Made by a program: the position numbers and the translations under genes. DNA of 64,000 nucleotides from Acanthosepion pharaonis (Eukaryota > Mollusca > Cephalopoda > Sepiida > Sepiidae): the NCBI GenBank assembly GCA_903632075.3, contig CAHIKZ030000058.1, forward strand, positions 6,923,501 to 6,987,500, in the 5' to 3' direction. The notes under the pieces were generated by a model, which did no database searches, was not told the origin of the DNA, and was given only the letters and a program-made list of their open reading frames with translations. This document shows positions 10,415-21,516 of the stretch, one piece after another (the first letter of the stretch is position 1; each line of letters begins with the position of its first letter).

Positions 10415-10862
10415 TACACTATTTACATTATTCGGACTACTGTCCTCATCTTTGTTGTCATATTCATCACAACGTTTCCGCCGTTGTACGCTCCGGCCTT
10501 CTTCAGGTGGTTGGAATATCGGACTGAACCCTTTATGTGTCCTTGACACATGGCACAGTGGATAAAAGTCTTGTTTAAATCCAGTGACAGAAACTAAAGA
10601 GTTCTGAGTTCAATATCTGTTTAAGGCAGTGAGGAACTTGGAGAGGTGAATTAACAGAAGGTAACTGATAACTGTCATCCATTACACTCTACTCAAGCGA
10701 GCGAAATAAAGGGTTCAGTTCGACATTCCAACCACCTGAAGAAGTCTGGAGCGTACAACAGCCGAAACGTTGTAATAAATAAAGCAACAAAGATGAGGAC
10801 AATAGTCCGAATAATGTAAATCGTGTATATAATATCTCATCTCAGAAATATAGACAACGTAC
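10415..10862 (+). repeat. repeat C, snapback copy
   Basis: Bases 10415-10543 are the reverse complement of the 3' body of the element. From 10545 a full plus-strand copy runs: tRNA-like head (ACATGGCACAGTGGATAAAA, box A; GAGTTCAATATCTG, box B), then AAAGGGTTCAGTTCGACATT, the hammerhead-like CCTGAAGAAG...GCCGAAACGTTG, and the tail ATCTCATCTCAGAAATATAG. The same body therefore occurs twice in opposite orientation and could fold on itself. Confidence 0.88.
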
Positions 10863-11650
10863 AAATTTGTTTTAATCTACAAACATATGGGTGTGTGTAT
10901 TCCTAAGGAAATAAAGAATTTTATTGTTAAATCGACATTATATCTTATTATTCTGAATATTATTTTTAGTAGTTACACATGTTTGAGTAAACGCCCTGTT
11001 TTTTTTGTGTGCGAATTAAGTATCAAGACTTGCGTATTCACCGGTAGGTTGCGAACCTGCGGGCTCATTTGGAGAAGAAATTACCGTTTGATTTGGGAGG
11101 GTGGTTTAGACCTCTCGTACACAGGCCAGTAAGATTCAAATATCTTTTTTAAAGAATGCAAATCCTCTTGGTCGAATATTTTCAAAAGGCCATATCTTCT
11201 CGAAAGTCCATCTTGCTGATATTTTTTTAAACAAAGTAATTTCTAAGTAATCAGTGGATTTTATTCTTAATCTGAAATTATTTCTTATTACTCTGAACTT
11301 TATTTTCAATGGATAAATATATTTGACTTATCGCTCCTTTTTATTTAAACGGTGCGAATTCCATCTAACGACCTGCACATTAACTTGTAAATTCTGCAGA
11401 ATGTGTTATTATTATGAATGTAAATTATTACACTTTGTAGAATTTACGTTTGCATGATTTCATTTGTAACAGAAACCAAAATTGTTTAATCGCTTATTGT
11501 AATGCCAAATTCGAACAGTTACTGGAATGTTGACCTTTTCTGAAAAAAATATTCTATTTACTCTCGTGAAAAGGAATAAAAATTGATAAGTAAAGAAAGA
11601 ATTCCTCAAGAATTTTGGTTCCATTTTTGGTATTTAATGATTGATATTTG
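10863..11650. other. no gene seen
   Basis: AT-rich; the 81-codon frame 10887-11132 plus is anonymous. Confidence 0.5.
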
Positions 11651-12040
11651 ATTTGGTTTTGATACGTTTTACGGCATATCGACACCTCAATGGGTTATTT
11701 AATGCCGACAAGATTTTTATTGCTTGTAATATTTTTTTTCAAAAATGTATTACTGATAATTATTTTCTTCAAAATTCATTGCTGGTAATAATTTTTTACA
11801 AAAATGTAAATTATGGTATTAAAACTTATTTTCATACTTTCATAGTGCTTTGACCCTAGTTTAGGTGGGGGGTTAACCATTTGCCCATATCTGGGACCCT
11901 AACAGGTGCTACTACCCCGGGATCAGGGTAGACCAGGGAACATCAGCAATTAAGCGGTGGTTCCACGCTCGTCAAAACCTCCTGATCAGAGACCTTGCAG
12001 TTGGATGTAGTTTAGCGTCTTACCCAAGACGTTAATGACT
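11651..12040 (+). repeat. repeat B copy
   Basis: Head TTTACGGCATATC...AATGGGTTATTTAATGCCG folds into a hairpin (CGGCAT/ATGCCG). Degenerate tandem units of about 30 bp follow (TGCTGGTAATAATTTTTTAC and similar). Then come the conserved block GGGACCCTAACAGGTGCTAC...TCCACGCTC...CCTGATCAGAG and the tail GGATGTAGTTTAGCGTCTTA. No ORF. Five other copies lie in the window. Confidence 0.9.
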
Positions 12041-12364
12041 GATATAGATTATCATTATTCAACCTGCTTTATACTTTACATATTCATCAGACTTATTACT
12101 GCAATTTTACACTTAATTTTTGCTTAAAATTATCTGTGCTTCGAGTTTAAATTTCACTGTCTCTTCTAAAGTAAAAAGTAAGCAATTTCGCTTGCCTTTG
12201 TTTCTGGCCCTTACTCTATAAGCATGTGTTGTTAATTGGAGGTGTTTTTAAAATACTTGGAAAACAGTTCTGAACTAAAGTGTAATATCAAACCTTCTAT
12301 GAAGCAGTGAAAAGGAGACCCAGGGCAACAGAAATTTGGTTCTACAAAAAGGTTTTTTTTTTTT

Positions 12365-12560
12365 AAGCGTTTCACCTCAAGCAAGGCGGGAAGCCACTAG
12401 GACGCAAGGGGTTACAGAAAATTTGGAGCAAGATCAGAGAGGAGTGATAGAAGAAAGGATGAGAAGGGTAGTGGATAGATCAAGGCAACTGGAGATGTCG
12501 ATTGACCTTTGTTGAGAATACCATTGAAAAAAGAATTGATCAACAAATAAAGTAAAACGC
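12365..12560 (+). repeat. repeat E copy
   Basis: The block GCAAGGCGGGAAGCCACTAG, then GACGCAAGGGGTTACAG, a purine-rich stretch and a GATCAAGGCAACTGGAGATG segment form one low-copy repeat. The copy at 32105-32310 shares the first part and AAAAGAGTAATC...GATAGCGATTGACATTG. The 119-codon minus frame across it is probably chance. Confidence 0.7.
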
Positions 12561-13710
12561 GAACAAAAAGAAAACTCGTACCTTGAATAAAAATGAAACA
12601 GCCGAAACATCTGGGGTTCACAATGAGGAAAAAAGTCCTGGTGAACTCAGCAGTTAGACAGACAGACGAAAGGCAAGAGGGGAAATGGCAAACAGAGTAA
12701 AACATGTAACGAGCTATTGCAAGTGAATGGCAAAATAGAGAGTGGGGGGGGAATAGTAAAAAGAGAAGCAACGCTTACAGACACAAAGAAGAGAAATCGT
12801 GAAGAACCATGAACGGCCGAAGTAATACGACACGTAACAAGTCCTGAAGTTTATAAAAGTAAGAAAACGAAAACAGTCTCATCTCTAAAATCACGCTGTA
12901 GTTCTTAATAAAATATAACATCCCTTGAAAATTTTAGTGAAAATAGTGATTAAGTCAGGAGTTTATTAAATCGGTCTGTAAATGGGGATTGTTCAGTTTA
13001 ATTCACGCAAGTTGATATCACGCAAAGCGAGTCTTTTTAAACTTTAAATCGTGTCGACATGATAACAGATGTTGATAAACTGGCCGTGTCAAATTAGCAA
13101 AGCCCCGACTTCGATTCCAAAAAATGAATTAGCACGTGTCAGGAAATCGATAATAAAATGTCACCGAAACATTTGAAGCGACTAATGAACACTGGCTAAA
13201 CCTAATTTTACCTGCTACTTTGCCGATAAAAAGTGACGATATTTTATCTAATTCAGTCATCATTGCCCACAGATACCTTTCTTTAAATGGGGAAAACATT
13301 TCTTCTCTAACGGTAACGAACTATTTATAGATATAAGGAAGCTATAAATTTTATTTCCTGGTAAAATACTTTAAATATATGTCCTCGGGTGTTGAAATTT
13401 ATCGGAAAATTATTTTAAAATATGTACGACGTCAACTTTTTATTATTTCTATAGACATTCATACGAAAATGTCTTGCAGAGGCAATAGAGAGAAAAAAAG
13501 TATTTTTACAATCAGGAATGATGTTTTGAATACTTTCTGGTGACTAATTGAAAGGAGGATATTTTCAGATAATATTTCAAACCCCGAGCTTATTAAGAAC
13601 ACTCCTGTTTATTAATTTCTGATCCTTTAAATGATTCTCAAACCCCACTTTTATTAAGACCCCCGTTTAGTTCATATTGAGAAAAGCCCCCACCTTTTAG
13701 GAACCTTTTA
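12561..13710. other. no gene seen
   Basis: Unassigned AT-rich sequence. Nothing recognisable on either strand. Confidence 0.5.
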
Positions 13711-13711
13711 G

Positions 13712-14105
13712 CTGGAGGGAGAAGAGGATTCTTACCTTTCCCAAGTGTATTAGCACGTAAGTGAATGCCCTTGGGGAAGCAAGGAGACACGGTGGAGTAA
13801 TGGATAGTGGCTTGGATTGAAGTAATCGGAGAGCCGAGTTCGAATTCGAGTTGAATCCATTACATTCACTTACGTGCTAATACCGTGGGAAAGGTAAGAA
13901 TCTTCTTCTTCCACTAGCTATGGGTAAATAGCAGGAAAAACCGGGTTCTGTAGTCTTAGATGGCAACTGGTCTACCGCAGAAAGAAATAGCAATCTACTG
14001 CGGCTAAAATATTTGCCTCGTCAGTCACGTATCGAAAGATACATGATCACCTAAGCGTGTATCATGTATGGCACCTAACTGACTGGCTCATATCGTATTA
14101 GTAAC
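13712..14105 (+). repeat. SINE-2 copy with inverted head duplicate
   Basis: A full plus-strand SINE-2 begins near 13770 (box-A-like GTGGAGTAATGGATAGTGG, box-B GAGTTCGAATTCGAG) and runs through CATTCACTTACGTGCTAATA, the GGAAAGGTAAGAATC block, the CTATGGGTAAATAGCAG block and a 3' hairpin ATACATGAT/ATCATGTAT at 14038-14070. Upstream, 13728-13767 is the reverse complement of 13863-13901, so the copy carries an inverted piece of itself at its 5' side. Confidence 0.87.
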
Positions 14106-15180
14106 CACTTGCATCTTAGGGGCTTTGTTGCTTTGCTTGGGGTGAAATGATTTAAAAAGATCAATATTTTCGTTTTCTATTATTATTGTCTTTTATTTAA
14201 ATGTTCATGCCATAAACTAACGGATTTTATTGGATATCAAGTCAAAAGTTTCTATTCGGTATCCTTGCTGGGTTTTAATAATGCTATACTTTGGATTGTT
14301 TCGATGTCTTCTCGGAATTCCAATTTTTTAAAGCCGTATGCAAGAAAAGTTAAGATTATTCCAGACGTTTTATAACTGATAGGAAAGTTGGTTCACTGTT
14401 TCATGCCAGACAATTTTTTTCCTGTAAACTTTTATGCGTGCAATATACAAATATGCAATTTATGCCACATTTAAAAAAAACAAAAAACAAAAAAAAAACA
14501 CAATCTTTTGATGTTATATATTGACTACTATTTGACTACTAGAATACTATTTAGATAAATATTGATTTAGCAAAAAATCGATCATTGATACTATTTTTCA
14601 AGTATGGTCCAAAAATGACTAACTAGAAAATCAAACTATTTTTCTCCGTTTGTATCAATAATTGCATTGGCACTTTTAATGCAAAATCAACATATATTCT
14701 CTATAGAAAGCACATCGATCTTCACTGAGTGATATACATCCTGGGTTTAACGCTGTTTGAAACCGAGTAAATATCAATATTTAGAAGATGAGTCGTTCAG
14801 TATATTTTTCGTTAGTATTTTCGTTCTGATATTAATAACCGTAAAGCCACACTCTTTAATTTCCTTTCCCTTTCTTATCCCTATTTAGAGATTAGCACTC
14901 CATTAATATACACATATACAGAATATGTTCCATCAATACAGATGTCCTGTCCCTTATGTCACCCAACATTTTTAATATCGTTTCCTAATCTTTAACTTGA
15001 GCCTTTTTACGTGCAGTAACGAGAAACGGGGAAGCAAACGCACTGCTTTTCGTACCTCAAGTTATTTCTCTCCAAAACGCAGCAACAAGCATCGTATATC
15101 AATAGGCTGCAGAAATCTTCGATGGAGTTAGTTGTAAATCCACTCCTAACAACAATACAAACCTGAGCCATGTACAGTCT
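14106..15180. other. no gene seen; short reverse repeat E scrap
   Basis: Bases 14125-14155 resemble the minus strand of repeat E (caccccaagcaaagc). The rest is AT-rich with A-runs at 14468-14500. Confidence 0.5.
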
Positions 15181-15545
15181 CTACAACTTTAAAAGCAAGA
15201 ATTTATAAAGGAAGCTCGACGCTCCATTCATTGGCTCGAAATAAGACGACGCCTGGTTTTCTAAAATCTGCATCGATCTCGGAACGGTAAGAGGTATCGG
15301 ATGTCTCTGCTGCAACCACCAGTGTCTAGAATTCTGTCTCGGAATCCAAGACGGTGATTGGAATACGCAGAAACCAGAGAATTGCTCGGAGCTTTCTTTT
15401 CGCCCGCGCGTCGACACCGATATCTTCCATTTGCATCCAGTCGATCGCTTTAAGTGCGGAGATACCCGAAAGAGGAATCGCATTTCGATTCTCCCGGCAT
15501 ATTCAATCGTTTGCTATGATGGTCTTTCTGTGCAGTAGCCCGTGA
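15181..15545 (-). other. GC-richer unique segment with 100-codon frame
   Basis: This is the least AT-rich unique stretch nearby. A minus-strand frame of 100 codons (15181-15483) and a shorter plus frame (15354-15545) overlap. No domain is recognised. It could be a decayed exon or regulatory sequence, but nothing in the sequence decides it. Confidence 0.2.
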
Positions 15546-15649
15546 ATTTTCTACAGGGGATATAATAGCAAGAGACTGTCATTCCATTGGTTAGTGCGTC
15601 TGGCCGACCATAGCAATTTAAGAGGCAGGCATTCAGAAAACAATTCTGA

Positions 15650-15650
<1 letters not shown>

Positions 15651-15731
<81 letters not shown>

Positions 15732-15954
15732 CGTGCGTGTGTGTGTATGTATGAACAGGCATTACATATGTTTGTGACTGTGTTTGTGGCATTAACTTTA
15801 TATGATTAAGTGCGTTTGTGACTATACGTGTATGTGTGAGTTTTAAACACATATTTATAAATCAGTGTATTTTCATGGATATAAATGCACATATGAAACT
15901 AGTTAAGAATATGTTTTCGAATATATACATAGATAAATGCGTGATATGTACACA

Positions 15955-16002
<48 letters not shown>

Positions 16003-16017
16003 TGCGTGCGTGCGTAT

Positions 16018-16063
<46 letters not shown>
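15651..16063. repeat. compound (TA)n/(TG)n microsatellite region
   Basis: (TA)n 15651-15710 passes into (TG)n with GTGCGTGC interruptions to 15750. After a unique spacer, (TA)n 15957-16000, (GCGT)n and (TA)n 16022-16063 follow. Confidence 0.96.
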
Positions 16064-16067
<4 letters not shown>

Positions 16068-16608
16068 GGTGTCCATTAATTTCGTGTGCATTTAAAAACA
16101 TTTTATAACTTTATTTGTATTTGCGATAGAAATAATCTGTAAAAAATGTTATAAAGTTTAATCTACCTAGTTTTAAGTATAGTTATTGAATAATTCTTTA
16201 GCACAAAATTTGCAACAATTTTTAGATAAGTAAAAAAATATTTTCTTTTTTCCAGAATCAATTTGATCCATGGCTTCAACTGAAGAAAAAGTAAATCTAC
16301 TATTATTGTACAAAGAAAGTTTAGAAATGAATACAATAAAGAACCACCTCATAGGAACACTATTGCTAAATGGATGAAAAAAAAATTTAAAGAGACAGGC
16401 TCCGTCCATGATAAGCCACGGTCTGGAAGGCCATGTATCAGCGACGAAATGGATGGAGGATATGTGGAAACTTAAATAAAATTTCAATAAAACGTTAAAA
16501 AATATAGATTTACTTCTTTCTAATCCTTTTTACAAATTATTTCTATCGCAAATACAAATAAAGTTATAAATTTTTAAAAGTGCACACGAACTTTATGGAC
16601 ATCCTGTA
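16063..16608 (+). mobile_element. internally deleted Tc1/mariner-type element
   Basis: The ends are inverted repeats of about 75-80 bp: ACAGGGTGTCCATTAATTTC at the left and the reverse complement of TGGACATCCTGT at the right. Both arms include TTATAACTTTATTTGTATTT and the adjoining block. The flanks are (TA)n, as expected for TA-targeting. Inside, from ATG near 16270, an N-terminal transposase remnant reads MASTEEKVNLLLLYKES and, in a shifted frame, FKETGSVHDKPRSGRP, a helix-turn-helix region of mariner-like transposases. It has frameshifts and lacks the DDE domain. Confidence 0.88.
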
Positions 16609-16614
16609 TATATA

Positions 16615-17548
16615 TACCTGCTTCAGAATTATTAGTATCATGGATATTTTTTGTTCTAATCATATCCATAATTATGTGGTTGTAATTATTTTGAAATGTT
16701 TTCAAGATTGGATAAATTGTTTTCTATAGCAGATTTTAAGGAGGTAGTATGTAGTATTATATCACTGTTTTGTTATTGTTATTATTTTTGCTGTTATTAA
16801 TGTCATTATCTATTTTTTTTTTTTTTAGTTTTTATATTTTGAATGCCTTTCTCTTGGCTTTGTGGATGAAATAATGAGGGTATTGCAGGTTTTTAAAAGT
16901 GTTCTTCATGTATATTTCGTTTTCAGGTAAATATTGGGGGCTGCAGATTCTTATTGCCTTTAAATAGAATTCTATAATTATTCCAGACATTACTATCACA
17001 ATAAAATCTGGAATAATTATAGAATTCTATTTAAGAGGAAGAATTATCTACATTGTATATACGTTGCAGGTGTTCATTTAAAGTTTTGTTGAAGATAGCA
17101 GACAGGTAATGTATATTAGATATTTTAATCAATCATTCTTGCGACGGATTAATTTCTATATCATTCTGGCAAAGGTGTATTGGTACTATCTAAATTTCAT
17201 GACATTTTTTGTTAAGTTTCGAGCTCTCGACTGACTTCAGACATTATCAGTAAAATAAGCAAATTATAAAGAAATTAAAAATCTCTTTCTTGGTTGTTTG
17301 TATCTTGTGATGATTTGGAAGTTTAAGTTTTGAATATTATTTTGTTGGTTTTAAAAGTGCTTGATCTCTAGTGAGCAAGGCAGAGAGTGGATTCTAAGAA
17401 TTTAAATAGATTTTAGAATGCCTATCGCAAAAGTGATTTTGTTGGTTATTTCTTTACAATACAGTTTGCAATCTTTTTTACAATTTGCTTTGCCGAGTTT
17501 TATTGTGTTATTTACAAGAACGTCTTATTATCGGGTCGTTTGGTTGGG
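16615..17548. other. no gene; contains a perfect palindrome
   Basis: AT-rich with a poly-T at 16811-16827 and the hairpin listed separately. Confidence 0.5.
16960..17034. repeat. perfect 28-bp inverted repeat
   Basis: Arms 16960-16987 and 17007-17034 are exact reverse complements (AGAATTCTATAATTATTCCA and its complement inside), with a 19-base loop. Confidence 0.95.
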
Positions 17549-17684
17549 CACCCTGAGGCGGTATAATCGTTAGCAAGCTTGTCTCGCTAGAACAATTACG
17601 ACTGAGTAGTGAGTTCGATCCTCACTGGGTACCCCACAATTTCGGCCTTGTGCCACATCTAAACTGTGCTTGGAAAATTACTAT
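17549..17684 (+). repeat. SINE-1, full-length copy
   Basis: This is the most complete SINE-1: CACCCTGAGGCGGTATAATC, box-A-like TTAGCAAGCTTG, box-B GAGTTCGATCCTCACTGG, TTCGGCCTTGTGCCACATC and a tail TGCTTGGAAAATTACTATC. The RNA polymerase III promoter layout marks it as a tRNA-derived SINE. Repeat B follows immediately. Confidence 0.92.
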
Positions 17685-17687
17685 CGG

Positions 17688-18180
17688 ATGGTTTGGTTTG
17701 TTTTACGGCATATCAAACTCAATGGGTTATTTAATGCCGACAAAATTTTTATTGCTGATAATATATTTTTCTTCAAAAGTCTATTTCTGGGAATATTTTT
17801 CCTTGAAGAAATCTATAGCAGGTGAAATTTTTCTCAAAAAATGAATAGCTGTTTGTATTGCTGGTATTTTTTTTAAGTATTGCTGATAATAATTTCTCTT
17901 TCAAAAATTATTGTTGAGAATAATTTTTTTTTATTACAAAGTATTTCTGGTATTAAAACCTATTTTTACACAAGTTTGGGTGTTACCTATTTGCCCATAG
18001 CTGGGACCCTAACAGGTGCTACCAGCCCGGGTCAGGGTGGACCTGGGAACACCAGCAAGTAAAAGGTGGTTATACACTTCTCAAAACCTCCCGATCAGAG
18101 GCCTTGCTGTTGGATGTAGTTTTTTGTCTTACCCAGGACGCGGATGTAGTTTATCGTCATATCCAGGACGATATTATTGG
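17688..18180 (+). repeat. repeat B copy
   Basis: Hairpin head at 17699-17740, about seven degenerate internal units, conserved block (ACCCTAACAGGTGCTACCAG) at 18004-18110 and two tail units with GGATGTAGTTT at 18113-18180. Confidence 0.92.
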
Positions 18181-18234
18181 ATGGAAGTGGGTCAATCTTA
18201 ACAAAATACGCAGATGTCACTGTGTGGATGGCAG

Positions 18235-18990
18235 ACATAAAAAGAAAACTACACAACCTCCAAGACAAGGTAGTAAAAGAAAGCAAGAAAGAAAGAATTA
18301 GCCATTAACTGCAAGAAGACAGAAAGTATGGTTGTCAACAAGAGAAAAAGCCTAAGATACAAACTATGAATTAGTGATTTCAATATCAAACAACTACAAA
18401 AGTCAAAAAATCTATGAAGTGTTTTAACAGAAGATAGAAAATGCGACATCGAGATGTTAATGCGTATTGGATTAGCGAAAATGCCTTCCAAAAGCTAAGC
18501 AAAGTAATATGCAACAGGAAGATCTCGTCAGAAGCAAAGAAAAGAGCGCTGAATTGCTATATACTATCGTTTTTTTTGTATGACAGTGAATGCTGGATAA
18601 TCTCTCCACACATGAAGAGGAAACTGGAGTCAGCAGAAATGTTATTTTACAGATGAATAACGAGAATTCCATGGGTGAAACGAGTAAGCAACGAGGAGGA
18701 CTTAAAGAAAATGTTAACAAAATATACTCAGGATCAGAAACGGGAAGCTGTAATCTCTTGGGCACATAATGAGGAAGGAAGGCTTGGAAAGCTTAACTAT
18801 CAGAAAGTATATCTAGGTCAAGATAGATGGGCTAAGGGTTCGGGCCACATACCCGACGAGCATGTGTGAATAGATAGCAGAACGGGGACCGGAGGCTTGA
18901 GAAAGGGAGAAACGCTGCCAAGGGCCCCGAGGGAAAATAGATTATGAAAAAACCATGATCACCCTCGTCTTAAATGGACACGGCACACAG
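18235..18990 (+). pseudogene. LINE-X, C-terminal reverse transcriptase part
   Basis: The plus strand encodes a decayed end of the LINE-X polymerase. The open piece 18441-18656 contains AFQKLSKVICNRKISSEAKK and SECWIISPHMKRKLESAEM. The next piece, 18675-18869, is frame-shifted. The 3' terminus near 18950-18990 (AACCATGATCACC...CACGGCACA) is the family end. This segment lies C-terminal to the catalytic domain and so lacks the YADD box. Confidence 0.88.
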
Positions 18991-19149
18991 AAGAAGATCA
19001 TCCCCCAACCTTGACACTGACACCGTGACTCCCCGTTGAGCATTGCACGCACTCCCTACCTGCTGTCTGTTCGAAGGTCATTGCTTACTCTCTCTCTCCC
19101 ACAAGCTGTAAATGTCAATACTCTGTCTGCCGGTTGTGTTATTTCAGTA

Positions 19150-19905
19150 TAGTATACTGACAGTAGAGACGGCGAGGAAACTGCAAAAGGAAAGCGAGAA
19201 GAAAGGGACTAAGCATAAAATACAAGAAAACAGAATGCATGGCTATTAGTAAAGGTATGAGCCCAAAATGCAAATTACAAATCAGGAACACTAAAATCAA
19301 ACCAGTACTGAAATTCAAGTATCTGGGAACTGTTCTAACAGAAAACAGAAAGTGTGACACTGAGATCCGAAGATGTATTGCGATGACCATAGATGCATTC
19401 TAAAAGCTAAGCAGAGTATGAAGAAGCAGAAAAAAGACTACTGAACTGTTACGTGATATCTGTCCTATATGACAGCGAATGCTGGACAATATCCTCAAAG
19501 ATGAGGAAGAGAATGAAGCAACAGAAAAGGGGTTCTACAGAAAGATGCTGAGGATACAATGGACCGAACATATCAGCCACAACGAGGTTTTGGAGAAAAT
19601 AGAAACAAAAAGGAAACTTATACTTAACATCAGAAAGAGGCAGTTGAAATTTATGGGGCACGTAATGAGGAAGGTGGGCTTGGAAAATCTGATACTCAAA
19701 GGACAGTTTGAGGGAAAGGGGGACAGGGGAAAGCAGCACGTGACATAATGGCTTAAGGAAATGGATGGCAGAACAGGGTTTGGAAGAAATAACACAAATA
19801 AACAAAAAACCCCAAAAAACAAACAAAAAACAAACTTAAAAGCTACAATGGTCAGGAAGATGTAGAGGGCCATGATCGCCTACGTCCTGAAGTACATGGC
19901 ACATA
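19150..19905 (+). pseudogene. LINE-X copy
   Basis: Translated pieces include ESEKKGLSIKYKKTECMA, KFKYLGTVLTENRKCDTEIR, and, in the open frame 19479-19748, KMLRIQWTEHISHNEVLEKI and RQLKFMGHVMRKVGLENLIL. An A/C-rich expansion at 19793-19838 has grown inside the former coding region. The 3' end AGGGCCATGATCGCCTACGT is intact at 19866-19885. Several frameshifts; dead. Confidence 0.92.
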
Positions 19906-19909
19906 AAAA

Positions 19910-20479
19910 TAATACGGGAAGATTTTTTCAATATCTAGAAGATCTTAATGGAGGTACAAAATTCAATCAGCGCTATATAAAAAGGAGGAAATTGGACGAA
20001 AAGAAAGATTTCCTCTTTTGTATATTATTTAATTTAGTTAAAACTTATGTTATCGTATTTTGATTCAAACAGATGAGGGGAAAAATAACGGCTTGTCAAC
20101 AAAATCAGCAAAAGTTGAAGGAAAAAGTACGCACTGACAATCAAATTTTTTTTACCACGGAATAATCCCCAGTGGCCTTTCAGTGATAATCAGATTCTTT
20201 TTGTTTTTAATGTTTTAACGAATACCATGCAGCTGGTGTTTTTCTTAGTGGTATATAATTAAAGATTTGATAAACATCATATATTTTATTATGTAATCTA
20301 ATTTTAATTTGATATACGTTTGGCTTAAGCTTACAACAATTCCTCAGTTAATTAAATCTGTTTCTTTTCTAAGAGCAAACATCTTTTCCTTTGTAATTGT
20401 TTTTTCCAGTCTGTGTCTCTGTGTCCAGTGTCTATATGTAATTTCAAGTAAGTTACATATCGTCTAAATCTGTCTATAT
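19910..20479. other. no gene seen
   Basis: AT-rich, anonymous. Confidence 0.5.
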
Positions 20480-21012
20480 TTCTGAGATAAGGTATCATGT
20501 ACACTATTTACACTATTTAAATTATTCGGACTATTGTCCTCATCTTTGTCGCCATGTTTATCACAACGTTTCAGTACGCTGCCGCCTTCTTCAGGTGGTT
20601 GGAATGTCGAACCCTTTATTTCGCTCACTGGGGTAGACTGTTCTAGTTCTACGTGCCATGTCTAATGGATCTCCTGTTAATTCCCCTCTCCAAGCAGGTA
20701 TTGAACTCACACTCTTTGGGTCCTGTAACTGGATCTAACTAACGCCTTTATCCACTGTGCCATGTGTCCTGTGTATGAATTTCTGAGTATTATAAACCTA
20801 ATGTCTTCAGAACTTTGAGAGGGGAATTAACAGGAGATAACTGACATCTATTAAACATGGCACGTGGAACTAGAACAGTCTACCCCAGTGAGCGAAATAA
20901 AGGGTTCAGTTCGACATTCCAACCACCTGAAGAAGGCCGGGGCGTACAACGGCCGAAACGTTGTGATAAACATGGCGACAAAGATGAGGGCAATAGTCTG
21001 AATAATGTAAAT
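20480..21012. repeat. repeat C, two copies head to head
   Basis: 20480-20772 is a minus-strand copy (tail block first, tRNA-like head last). 20815-21012 is a plus-strand body without the tRNA head. The two are reverse complements over nearly 190 bp with a spacer of about 45 bp. The plus copy holds CCTGAAGAAGGCCGG...CGGCCGAAACGTTG at 20926-20964. The minus copy has lost the right half of that hairpin. Confidence 0.9.
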
Positions 21013-21019
21013 AGTGTAC

Positions 21020-21516
21020 ATCGTCGAAATAATAATAATAAAATATATGAAAATACTGATATTTACTTCAAATTAAATATTCTCGTTCAATATGTTTCTT
21101 AAATGTATATTTTATTATTTTATTCCCATTGATAAAACCAAATCTAACTGAAAGATTTATTTGCGTACCAATTCCACAGACGTTTATGATTTCGAAAAGT
21201 TAAATCACGTTAAATGCTACTTCGAGTTACATAATTCCAATAATTGTAAGATTTTTTTCTCGTCAGTTACTTAATCTATCAGTGCACCTGAGCGGAGGAA
21301 TGTGCAAATGTCAATCTTTACTTTATGAAAGGTTTTATAGGTTTAGGCAACATTTTAAGTTGTTGCAGATGACAGTGTCTCATTGAATGACTTTAAGACC
21401 TTTTAGCTAATTTTTCAAACGTAGCAGCACCATTTCCATCGAACCTCTTTTCTTCGGTCAAATGACGACTGAACTCTCTTTCTCCATTCCAACGCAAACG
21501 TGTTTTATCGAACCTT
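21020..21516. other. no gene seen
   Basis: AT-rich, anonymous. Confidence 0.5.

Noticed and set aside
15580..15650. tRNA-like sequence (ATTGGTTAGTGCGTCTGG)
   Set aside because: Resembles a tRNA 5' part, but no box B follows before the microsatellite.
17549..17684. tRNA gene
   Set aside because: Box A and B are present but no acceptor stem or anticodon arm can be drawn, and many dispersed copies exist; it is a SINE.
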